DNA of 6,079 nt from Comamonadaceae bacterium (GTDB lineage: Bacteria > Pseudomonadota > Gammaproteobacteria > Burkholderiales > Burkholderiaceae_C), in assembly GCA_947464665.1 (NCBI GenBank), contig CANHXV010000120.1, positions 1 to 6,079 of the forward strand, written 5' to 3'. Made by a program: the position numbers and the translations under genes. Below are positions 1-6,079 of this stretch, piece after piece. The notes beneath the pieces were generated by a model that saw only the letters and a program-made list of their open reading frames with translations, did no database searches and was not told where the DNA came from. Each line of letters starts with the position of its first letter. The stretch's first letter is position 1.

Positions 1-646
1 AAAACGTAGTGGGTGACAGCAAGGGAAAAACGATGGTCCAAAAGCGGTGCCAAGGCGAAGCGCCATCGATGGCTGCCGCCTCACTCAATGATTTAGGGAT
101 GGACTGGAGCCCGGCTAAAAAAAACAAAAAGTTGTAGGAGATTTGCTTCCAGACAGAGGCCATCACAATCAAGGCCATGGCGTGGTTGCCATTGAGCAAA
201 TGGTTCCATTCAAAGCCCATGCTCCGCAGAAAAAAGGCTACCACCCCCATCGGGGAAGCAAACATGAAGAGCCACAATACGCCGGCCACCACAGGGGCCA
301 CCGCGTAAGGCCAAATGAGCAGCGTTTTGTAAATGCCCGAGCCGCGCATGAGGCGGTTGGCCATGACTGCCAACAACAAAGACACCGATAAACCGATAGA
401 GGCTACCAGGATGGAAAAGAATGCGGTGGTTTTGAAAGAGTTGAGGTAACTGTCATCGGCAAAAAGGCGATCAAAGTTTTCAGTACCGACAAACTGTACG
501 GACCCGCCAAAGGCGTCTTGGCTGAGCACACTTTGATACAAAGCCTGACCTGCTGGCCAAAAGAAAAAAACCAGCACCACCGCCATCTGCGGTGCAATTA
601 GCACCCAGGGCAGCCAGCCTGATTTGAAGCGTACGCGCTTTTCCAT
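1..646 (-). CDS. ugpA: sn-Glycerol-3-phosphate ABC transporter permease UgpA (3' end cut by window edge)
   Basis: This is one of the two inner-membrane permease subunits of the UgpBAEC importer for sn-glycerol-3-phosphate and glycerophosphodiesters. 215 residues are visible; family members are roughly 290, so about 75 residues lie beyond the left edge. The start (MEKRVRFKSGWLPWVLIAPQ) aligns by eye with E. coli UgpA, including WLP, the APQ segment and FFWPAGQAL at about 28-37. An in-frame TAA lies three codons upstream, so the start cannot be further out. Hydrophobic segments lie at about 13-32, 73-95, 107-130 and 157-178, with a fifth beginning near 203. The cytoplasmic EAA loop that docks on the ATPase UgpC is present: E189-A-A, G195, I205 and P208. 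A run of T/A near 116-130 codes for a Phe/Leu-rich stretch and stays in frame. No Shine-Dalgarno is evident. It lies 130 bases downstream of ugpB on the same strand. Partners ugpE and ugpC are expected to the left (inference). Confidence 0.93.
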   Translation of the reverse strand, partial: MEKRVRFKSGWLPWVLIAPQMAVVLVFFFWPAGQALYQSVLSQDAFGGSVQFVGTENFDRLFADDSYLNSFKTTAFFSILVASIGLSVSLLLAVMANRLMRGSGIYKTLLIWPYAVAPVVAGVLWLFMFASPMGVVAFFLRSMGFEWNHLLNGNHAMALIVMASVWKQISYNFLFFLAGLQSIPKSLSEAAAIDGASPWHRFWTIVFPLLSPTTF

Positions 647-695
647 GAAGTTTTATAACAAGTCGGTGTCAAGAAAATGACAATATAAATGACAA
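647..695 (-). promoter_or_regulatory. PhoB-box-like heptamer cluster and possible internal promoter before ugpA
   Basis: Reading the minus strand, three related heptamers occur: TTGTCAT (695-689), TTGTCAT (683-677) and TTGACAC (672-666), with start-to-start periods of 12 and 11 bases. The E. coli Pho box is two CTGTCAT-like heptamers with an AT-rich 4-base spacer (period 11). The last pair matches that layout, at 6/7 and 5/7 allowing C as last base. A -10-like TATAAA (657-652) lies 8 bases downstream of the last heptamer, and the poorer TAAAAC (655-650) lies at the usual 10. Transcription from there would start at or next to the ugpA ATG, giving an almost leaderless message. PhoB control of ugp is established in E. 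coli; its operation here is inference from pattern. Confidence 0.4.
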
Positions 696-722
696 AAGCA
701 GAGAAGGGTTTCTCTGCTTTTG
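693..722 (-). terminator. Intercistronic stem-loop between ugpB and ugpA (terminator or attenuator)
   Basis: A 13-bp perfect stem (693-705 pairs with 710-722) closes a 4-base loop (706-709). The core is GCAGAGAA pairing with TTCTCTGC, flanked by an A-tract on one side and a T-tract on the other. On the minus strand the hairpin follows the ugpB stop by about 54 bases and ends in TTTTGTCATTT, which fits an intrinsic terminator. On the plus strand it ends in TTTTGGGC, so it is weaker in that direction. Because it sits inside the ugp gene cluster it probably lowers read-through into ugpA or protects the 3' end of ugpB mRNA, favouring excess binding protein over permease. The effect is inferred; the stem itself is seen. 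Confidence 0.75.
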
Positions 723-776
723 GGCTAGCGGGCATGACTCTACAAAGAACCATGCTGCATTTTGAACGACGTCAGT

Positions 777-2081
777 TTACTTGTTGGCTTTTTCGAAGCG
801 CTCAAGTTGCTCGTTGCCGCGCTTGATGGCCATGTCCAAAGCTTCTTTGGGTTGCTTCTTGCCACTCCACACGCCTTCGAGCTCTTCATCAATGATGGTG
901 CGGATTTGCACGAAGTTGCCCAAACGCACGCCACGTGATTTGTCGGTGGTTTTGCGGATCATTTGTGTCACAGACACATCGGTACCGGGGTTCTTTTTGT
1001 AGAAGCCAGATTTGTCGGTCAACTCAAAGGAGGCCTTGGTGACGGGCAAGTAGCCAGTGCGCTGGTGGCTCTTGGCGGCTATCTCTGGCTGGGACAGGAA
1101 GGCGAAGAATTGGCCAACGCCTTTGTATTCTTCTGCTTTCTTGCCGCTCATGACCCACAAGCTGGCACCGCCAATGACGGTATTTTGAGGTGCGCCATTG
1201 ACATCAGGGTAATAAGGCAAGGTGCCGATACCGTAGGCAAATTTGCCATTGCGTGTGACGTTGCCATAAAGGGCGGAAGAGCCTGTGGCCATGGCACATT
1301 CCCCAGACACAAAGGTGGCATCCGCTGCGTTGCCACGTCCTTTGTAAATGAACAAGCCGCTCTTGGCCATGTTGGCCAAGTTCTCAATGTGGCGAACGTG
1401 CAAAGGGGTGTTAAAGCTCAGACGGGCATCGATGCCACGCATGCCGTTGCCTTTGGTGGCAAATTCTGTGTTGTGCCAAGCAGAGAAGCTCTCGAGCTGG
1501 GTCCAGCTGATCCAGCTGGTGGTGAACGGGCACTTGTGGCCACTGGCTTTCAATTTAGCCGCTGCCAAAGCCACTTCAGGCCAAGTTGTTGGGGGCTTTT
1601 CAGGGTCCATGCCAGCTGCCTTGAAGGCATCTTTGTTGTAATGAAAGACGGGGGTGGAGCTGTTGAAGGGGAAGCTCAGCATTTGGCCATTGGGCGCTGT
1701 GTAATAGCCGGCGACAGCAGGCACATAAGCGTTGGGGTCAAATTTCAAACCTGCGTCTTGCATGACCTTGCCAACGGGCACGATGGCGCCTTTGCTGGCC
1801 ATCATGGTGGCTGTACCCACCTCAAAAACTTGCAGAATGTGGGGAGCGTTGCCGGATCTGAACGCCGCAATGGCGGCTGTCATAGACTCGTCGTAGCTGC
1901 CCTTGAAAGTGGGCACAATTTTGTAATCTTTTTGGCTCGCGTTGAAGTCTTTCGCCTGGTCATTGACCCATTCGCCCAAAGCGCCACCCATGGAGTGCCA
2001 CCATTGGATTTCAGTTTGAGCTTGGGCGCCAACACTGAGTGCGGCAAGGGCTAAAGCTGTAAGTGTTTTTTTGTAGTTCAT
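777..2081 (-). CDS. ugpB: sn-Glycerol-3-phosphate-binding periplasmic protein UgpB
   Basis: This is the complete substrate-binding protein (434 residues; E. coli UgpB is about 438) of the Ugp ABC importer. It collects glycerol-3-phosphate or glycerophosphocholine-type diesters in the periplasm. A Sec signal peptide is clear: MNYKK, a hydrophobic core at about 6-17, and cleavage probably after A21 (AQA, then QTEIQWWHSMGG). Numbered from that cleavage, Y63, E87, S142 and W190 fall at mature positions 42, 66, 121 and 169, which I recall as ligand contacts in E. coli UgpB. R394 may match the phosphate-contacting arginine near 374. These support a genuine UgpB rather than a sugar-binding relative, although the CUT1 family is broad. 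The start is backed by AAAGAGAA (2094-2087), 5 bases before ATG. It is the first gene of a minus-strand cluster followed by ugpA, and has its own promoter upstream. Confidence 0.95.
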   Translation of the reverse strand: MNYKKTLTALALAALSVGAQAQTEIQWWHSMGGALGEWVNDQAKDFNASQKDYKIVPTFKGSYDESMTAAIAAFRSGNAPHILQVFEVGTATMMASKGAIVPVGKVMQDAGLKFDPNAYVPAVAGYYTAPNGQMLSFPFNSSTPVFHYNKDAFKAAGMDPEKPPTTWPEVALAAAKLKASGHKCPFTTSWISWTQLESFSAWHNTEFATKGNGMRGIDARLSFNTPLHVRHIENLANMAKSGLFIYKGRGNAADATFVSGECAMATGSSALYGNVTRNGKFAYGIGTLPYYPDVNGAPQNTVIGGASLWVMSGKKAEEYKGVGQFFAFLSQPEIAAKSHQRTGYLPVTKASFELTDKSGFYKKNPGTDVSVTQMIRKTTDKSRGVRLGNFVQIRTIIDEELEGVWSGKKQPKEALDMAIKRGNEQLERFEKANK

Positions 2082-2086
2082 AAGTA

Positions 2087-2094
2087 TTCTCTTT
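2087..2094 (-). promoter_or_regulatory. Ribosome binding site of ugpB
   Basis: AAAGAGAA on the minus strand ends 5 bases before the ugpB ATG. It is a moderate purine-rich match and is the only recognisable Shine-Dalgarno among the three gene starts in the window. Confidence 0.55.
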
Positions 2095-2107
2095 AAGTTT
2101 TTTCCTA

Positions 2108-2123
2108 GCCATTAGCTTATGGC
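2108..2123. promoter_or_regulatory. 16-bp dyad in the ugpB leader (candidate operator or leader hairpin)
   Basis: GCCATTAGCTTATGGC is an inverted repeat in which 7 of 8 base pairs match; only the T/T at positions 6 and 11 breaks it. It would lie at about +12 to +27 of the transcript from the proposed ugpB promoter, a position suited to a repressor roadblock. As RNA it could form only a short 5-bp stem. I do not recognise the site as a known regulator's operator; it does not look like the E. coli GlpR site. Confidence 0.4.
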
Positions 2124-2140
2124 CATCTTGTTCAAATGGT

Positions 2141-2169
2141 ATTACAGACTGATGAAGAAAAAATGACAA
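2141..2169 (-). promoter_or_regulatory. Sigma70-type promoter of ugpB with overlapping weak Pho-box-like element
   Basis: On the minus strand, -35 TTGTCA (2169-2164, 5/6 match to TTGACA) and -10 TGTAAT (2146-2141, 5/6 match to TATAAT) are separated by exactly 17 bases. Transcription would begin near 2134, giving a leader of about 53 bases. The -35 is also the core of TTGTCAT (2169-2163). After a TTTT spacer, TCTTCAT (2158-2152) keeps the TCAT half of a second Pho heptamer, so a degenerate PhoB box could overlap the -35, as expected for a PhoB-activated ugp promoter. The promoter is well supported by pattern; the Pho box is weak because its second half matches only 4/7. Confidence 0.6.
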
Positions 2170-2274
2170 TCCGGAGTTTCCATGCCTTTGAATGACCTTC
2201 GTCAAGCATGATTGAACGAACAGGTTTGCTTGAAAGGGTGTCCCCACCCCGGGCGCGTGATTGACCCCCTGCAG

Positions 2275-2295
2275 TAAAATCTTGTCTTAAACCCC
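2275..2295 (+). promoter_or_regulatory. Possible -10 element close to the start of the oxidoreductase gene
   Basis: TAAAAT (2275-2280) matches the -10 consensus at 5/6 and lies 15 bases before the ATG at 2296, so a transcript would have a leader of only about 8-9 bases. No convincing -35 is found 16-18 bases upstream (the area is GC-rich), and there is no Shine-Dalgarno between here and the ATG. The alternative TTGACC (2261-2266) has only GTCTTA at the 17-base distance. Low confidence. Confidence 0.25.
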
Positions 2296-5200
2296 ATGAA
2301 TGCACCAACCACGCTCCAACACCTCATGCAGGCTGACGATTCGTCACCTCGCTTGCGCGAAATTCCCTACAACTACACAAGCTTCTCAGATCGAGAAATT
2401 GTCATTCGTTTGTTGGGCATTCGTGCTTGGGACCTGCTCAATCAATTGCGCGACGAACGCCGCACGGGTCGTTCGGCCCGCATGCTTTATGAGGTATTGG
2501 GTGACATTTGGGTGGTTCAGCGCAATCCCTATTTGCAAGACGACTTGCTAGACAACCCAGCCCGCCGCAAGTTGTTGGTGGAAGCGTTGCAACACCGCCT
2601 GAGCGAAGTTCAAAAAAGACGTACCCCCGAAGCAGATGCCTTACGAGACGGATCGGTGGGAGAGCTTTTGGTATTAGCTGGCGCTGCAGTCAAAGTGTTC
2701 GATGAAACTTTTTCGGCCATGGCACAGTTGCGCCGAAAAACACAAAAGGGACTGGGCAAGCACACAGCCAAAGACAACATCAAATTTGATGCATTGTCTC
2801 GTGTGAGCCATGTCACTGATGCCACCGACTGGCGTGTTGAATACCCCTTTGTGGTTCTAACGCCTGACACAGAAGCCGAAATGGCCAATTTGGTCAAAGC
2901 TTGCTTTACCTTGGGCTTGACCATCATCCCTCGTGGCGGCGGCACAGGCTATACGGGTGGCGCTGTGCCGCTCACTTGGAACAGCGCCGTCATCAACACT
3001 GAAAAACTCGAAGCCATGTCCGGCATTGAGATGCTGAAGTTGCCAGGCTTAGACAAAGAAGTGCCCACCTTGTGGACCGAAGTAGGTGTGGTCACGCAGC
3101 GCGTAGCCGATGCCGCAGAGCGCGCCGGTTGGGTGTTTGCGGTTGACCCTACGTCAGCCGAGGCCAGTTGCATTGGCGGCAACATCGCCATGAATGCGGG
3201 TGGCAAGAAGGCTGTTTTGTGGGGCACTGCGCTCGATAATTTAGCCAGCTGGCGCATGGTCACACCCGATGCGCAGTGGCTCGAAGTCACTCGCTTAAGT
3301 CACAACTTGGGCAAGATTCACGATGCTGAAATGGCCAGCTTTGAATTGAAATATTTCGAAGCCAATGGCACCACGCTAGTTCGCGAGGAACGGCTTGACA
3401 TTCCAGGCTCGATGTTTCGCAAAGAAGGCTTGGGCAAGGATGTGACCGACAAATTTTTGGCAGGTTTGCCAGGGATTCAAAAAGAAGGTTGCGACGGCTT
3501 GATCACCAGCGCACGCTGGATTTTGCATCGCATGCCTGACCACACGCGCACCGTGTGCATGGAGTTTTTTGGCAATGCCAAAGATGCGGTGCCTAGCATC
3601 GTCGAAATCAAAGATTTCATGTTCGCCGAACAAAAACGCTCCGGCGTGCTGTTGGCAGGTTTGGAGCATTTAGACGACCGTTATTTGCGCGCGGTGGGCT
3701 ACACCACCAAGTCCAAACGCGGTGGCTTGCCCAAAATGGTTTTGGTGGGTGACATTGCCGGTGACAATGCCGATGATGTTGCCAAAGTGACTTCGGAAGT
3801 GGTGCGCATTGCCAACTCACGCAATGGCGAAGGCTTCATTGCCATCAGCCCTGAAGCGCGCAAAAAGTTTTGGCTAGATCGCAAAAAAACAGCCGCCATC
3901 AGCCGACACACCAACGCTTTTAAAATCAACGAAGACGTTGTCATCCCTTTGCCCCGAATGGCCGAGTACACCGATGGCATTGAGCGCATCAACATCGAGT
4001 TGTCCCTGCGCAACAAGATCAAGTTGTGCAACGAGTTGGAATTCTTTTTAAGCAAGGGCAATTTGCCCTTGGGCAAAGACGAAGACACAAGTGAAATTGC
4101 CTCCGCTGAGCTTTTGGAAGAACGGGTCTCGCAGGCATTGGCTGTGGTGCGCGATGTCCGAGACTTGTGGCAAGGCTGGTTGCAAAGTATTGAAACTTTG
4201 TTTCCCCAATTGCAGGCCCACACTTTGCGTGCCAGTTGGAAAACGCAACTCCGAGCAAGCTTTCAAACCATCTTCTCTGGTGCTGCCTTTCAGCCTATTT
4301 TGGACGAGTGTGTGGCCATTCACAAACGCGTCCTGAAAGGCCGCGTTTGGGTTGCTCTGCACATGCATGCGGGTGACGGTAATGTGCACACCAATATCCC
4401 CGTCAATTCTGACGACTATGACATGCTGCAAACCGCTCACGAGGCAGTAGCGCGCATCATGGTCTTGGCGCGAAGCCTTGATGGTGTGATTTCAGGTGAG
4501 CATGGTATCGGTATCACCAAACTCGAGTTTTTAAGCGATGCCGAGCTGAAACCATTTGCAGATTACAAGCAGCGCATTGACCCTGAAGGGCGGTTCAACA
4601 AAGGCAAGCTGATGCGCCGCGTGAAGGGCCCTGAAGGCGTGGACATTCAAGCTGACTTGACCAACGCTTACACGCCCAGCTTTGGCTTGATGAGCCACGA
4701 ATCGCTCATCATGCAACAGTCGGACATAGGCGCCATTGCCGATAGTGTCAAAGATTGTTTGCGCTGCGGCAAATGCAAACCTGTGTGCGCCACGCACGTG
4801 CCACGTGCCAATTTGCTTTACAGCCCGCGTAACAAAATTTTAGCCACGTCACTCTTGGTTGAAGCCTTTTTGTACGAAGAACAAACACGCCGAGGGGTGT
4901 CCATCAAGCATTGGCAAGAGTTTGAAGATGTGGCCGACCATTGCACCGTGTGTCACAAATGTCTCTCACCTTGCCCCGTCAAAATTGACTTTGGCGATGT
5001 GTCCATGAACATGCGCAATTTGCTCCGAAAAATGGGGCAGAAAACATTTCGTCCCGGAAATGCTGCGGCCATGTTCATGCTGAATGCCACCAATCCCGAA
5101 ACCATCAAGCTGGCGCGTGCTGGCATGGTAGGAGTTGGCATGAAGGTGCAGCGTATTGCCCACGACTTACTTAAAACCTTTGCTCGCAAGCAAACCAAAG

Positions 5201-6079
5201 CGCCGCCTTCCAGCATCGGAGCTGCGCCCCTCAAAGAGCAGGTCATTCACTTCATCAACAAAAAGATGCCTGGTGGCCTGCCCAAGAAAACAGCGCGAGC
5301 TTTGTTGGACATTGAAGATCAAGATTACGTACCCATTATTCGCAACCCGAAGACCACCACTTCCGAGACAGAAGCTGTGTTTTACTTCCCCGGTTGTGGC
5401 TCAGAACGCTTGTTCAGCCAAGTAGGCTTGGCCACCCAAGCCATGCTCTGGCATACCGGTGTCCAAACGGTGTTGCCCCCTGGTTACTTGTGCTGTGGCT
5501 ACCCTCAAAAGGGCAGTGGCCAATTTGACAAGGCCGAAAAAATCATCACCGACAACCGGGTCTTGTTCCATCGGGTGGCCAACACCCTGAACTACTTGGA
5601 CATCAAAACGGTGGTGGTCAGTTGCGGGACCTGTTACGACCAATTGCAAGGCTATGAGTTCGACAAAATTTTCCCTGGTTGCCGCATTGTGGACATTCAC
5701 GAGTACTTGCTTGAAAAAGGCATGACGCTCAACAACAACGGTGCTTACCTTTACCACGACCCTTGCCACAGCCCGATGAAGTTGCAAGACCCCATGAAGA
5801 CCGTCAAGTCATTGTTGGGTCCCCAGGTTTTGAAGTCGGATCGCTGCTGCGGCGAGTCTGGCACTTTGGGCGTGACGCGTCCCGACATTGCCACGCAAGT
5901 GCGATTTCGCAAGGAAGAAGAAATACTTCAAGGTGAAGCGCAAATGCGTGCCAGCGGCATGGTGGGGGAAAAAGAAAACATCAAAGTCTTGACCAGCTGC
6001 CCTAGTTGTTTACAAGGCTTGTCTCGCTACGGTGACGATTTGAAAAATGGTTTGTTAGAAGCCGATTACATCGTGGTTG
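2296..6079 (+). CDS. Giant FAD/[4Fe-4S] oxidoreductase, D-2-hydroxyacid dehydrogenase-like, with CCG domains (3' end cut)
   Basis: An open frame of 1261 codons without a stop runs off the right edge. Residues 1-175 are an uncharacterised extension (REIPYNYTSFSDREI near 22-36; probably the DUF3400/DUF3683-type region known from such proteins). The VAO-type FAD domain follows, with PRGGGTGYTGG (212-222) and DPTSAEASCIGGN (284-296). The FAD-oxidase C-terminal domain has HAGDGNVH (691-698), SGEHGIG (733-739) and IDPEGRFNKGKL (761-772); by analogy with human D2HGDH, H691, H698 and E735 should bind the metal. Two [4Fe-4S] motifs follow: C821, C824, C827, C831 and C883, C886, C889, C893-P. Two CCG domains come last: C1034, CCG 1066-1068, C1110/C1113; and C1157, CCG 1184-1186, C1235/C1238. 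It probably oxidises a D-2-hydroxyacid (lactate, 2-hydroxyglutarate or similar) and passes electrons to quinone. The layout resembles E. coli YdiJ plus an N-terminal addition. ATG 2296 is forced by an in-frame TAA at 2275. Substrate unknown. Confidence 0.93.
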   Translation, partial: MNAPTTLQHLMQADDSSPRLREIPYNYTSFSDREIVIRLLGIRAWDLLNQLRDERRTGRSARMLYEVLGDIWVVQRNPYLQDDLLDNPARRKLLVEALQHRLSEVQKRRTPEADALRDGSVGELLVLAGAAVKVFDETFSAMAQLRRKTQKGLGKHTAKDNIKFDALSRVSHVTDATDWRVEYPFVVLTPDTEAEMANLVKACFTLGLTIIPRGGGTGYTGGAVPLTWNSAVINTEKLEAMSGIEMLKLPGLDKEVPTLWTEVGVVTQRVADAAERAGWVFAVDPTSAEASCIGGNIAMNAGGKKAVLWGTALDNLASWRMVTPDAQWLEVTRLSHNLGKIHDAEMASFELKYFEANGTTLVREERLDIPGSMFRKEGLGKDVTDKFLAGLPGIQKEGCDGLITSARWILHRMPDHTRTVCMEFFGNAKDAVPSIVEIKDFMFAEQKRSGVLLAGLEHLDDRYLRAVGYTTKSKRGGLPKMVLVGDIAGDNADDVAKVTSEVVRIANSRNGEGFIAISPEARKKFWLDRKKTAAISRHTNAFKINEDVVIPLPRMAEYTDGIERINIELSLRNKIKLCNELEFFLSKGNLPLGKDEDTSEIASAELLEERVSQALAVVRDVRDLWQGWLQSIETLFPQLQAHTLRASWKTQLRASFQTIFSGAAFQPILDECVAIHKRVLKGRVWVALHMHAGDGNVHTNIPVNSDDYDMLQTAHEAVARIMVLARSLDGVISGEHGIGITKLEFLSDAELKPFADYKQRIDPEGRFNKGKLMRRVKGPEGVDIQADLTNAYTPSFGLMSHESLIMQQSDIGAIADSVKDCLRCGKCKPVCATHVPRANLLYSPRNKILATSLLVEAFLYEEQTRRGVSIKHWQEFEDVADHCTVCHKCLSPCPVKIDFGDVSMNMRNLLRKMGQKTFRPGNAAAMFMLNATNPETIKLARAGMVGVGMKVQRIAHDLLKTFARKQTKAPPSSIGAAPLKEQVIHFINKKMPGGLPKKTARALLDIEDQDYVPIIRNPKTTTSETEAVFYFPGCGSERLFSQVGLATQAMLWHTGVQTVLPPGYLCCGYPQKGSGQFDKAEKIITDNRVLFHRVANTLNYLDIKTVVVSCGTCYDQLQGYEFDKIFPGCRIVDIHEYLLEKGMTLNNNGAYLYHDPCHSPMKLQDPMKTVKSLLGPQVLKSDRCCGESGTLGVTRPDIATQVRFRKEEEILQGEAQMRASGMVGEKENIKVLTSCPSCLQGLSRYGDDLKNGLLEADYIVV

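Noticed and set aside
143..391. Short plus-strand frame inside ugpA
   Set aside because: It is the complement of membrane-protein coding sequence with the EAA loop and has a low-complexity His/Arg-rich product; it is a shadow.
963..2054. Long plus-strand open frame of 363 codons opposite ugpB
   Set aside because: It lies fully antisense to a well-recognised ugpB, has no ribosome binding site or recognisable domain, and its length follows from the codon bias of the true gene.
2236..2249. Small hairpin GGGTG, loop TCCC, CACCC in the divergent region
   Set aside because: The stem has only 5 bp, there is no T-tract, and no gene ends there, so it is not a credible terminator.
2261..2266. TTGACC as a -35 for the oxidoreductase
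   Set aside because: The hexamer 17 bases downstream is GTCTTA, a poor -10, and the better TAAAAT is only 8 bases away.
2610..4797. Several minus-strand frames of 65-174 codons opposite the oxidoreductase
   Set aside because: All overlap a continuous plus-strand frame with intact cofactor motifs, and none shows domain features.
2296..6079. Naming the oxidoreductase ydiJ, glcD or dld
   Set aside because: Its domain order resembles these, but the extra N-terminal region and greater length make a specific symbol or substrate unsafe.

Overview
The window looks like a chromosomal segment of a betaproteobacterium, most likely Burkholderiales and perhaps Comamonadaceae (for example a Limnohabitans- or Rhodoferax-like organism). 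This rests on the style of the proteins: a Ugp-type transporter with strong resemblance to known UgpB and UgpA, and a very large fused FAD/Fe-S oxidoreductase of a type I associate with betaproteobacteria. The genus is a guess, since no search could be run.

Layout. Positions 1-646 (minus strand) hold the first 215 residues of ugpA, an inner-membrane permease of the sn-glycerol-3-phosphate ABC importer, cut off by the window edge. Positions 647-776 are an intercistronic gap with a long stem-loop terminator or attenuator (693-722), followed on the same strand by a cluster of PhoB-box-like heptamers just before ugpA. Positions 777-2081 (minus) hold the complete ugpB, the periplasmic binding protein. 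Positions 2082-2295 are a divergent control region with a good sigma70-type promoter for ugpB, a weak overlapping Pho-box-like element and a 16-bp dyad in the ugpB leader. Positions 2296-6079 (plus) hold an open reading frame of at least 1261 codons that runs off the right edge. It is a multidomain oxidoreductase: an uncharacterised N-terminal extension, a VAO-type FAD domain, a FAD-oxidase C-terminal domain, two [4Fe-4S] clusters and two CCG (cysteine-rich) domains.

How it fits together. UgpB captures glycerol-3-phosphate or glycerophosphodiesters in the periplasm and hands them to UgpA plus partners (UgpE and UgpC expected beyond the left edge). In E. coli this system is induced by phosphate starvation through PhoB, and the sequence here has PhoB-like sites before both ugpB and ugpA. 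The divergent oxidoreductase is built like single-chain D-2-hydroxyacid dehydrogenases that pass electrons from flavin through Fe-S clusters to the quinone pool. Nothing in the sequence proves a functional link with Ugp.

There is no gene-free stretch longer than 300 bases. I saw no tRNA, rRNA, insertion sequence, CRISPR array or phage gene. No clearly new biological system is visible. The most interesting points are the regulatory architecture of the ugp genes and the unexplained N-terminal part of the giant oxidoreductase.
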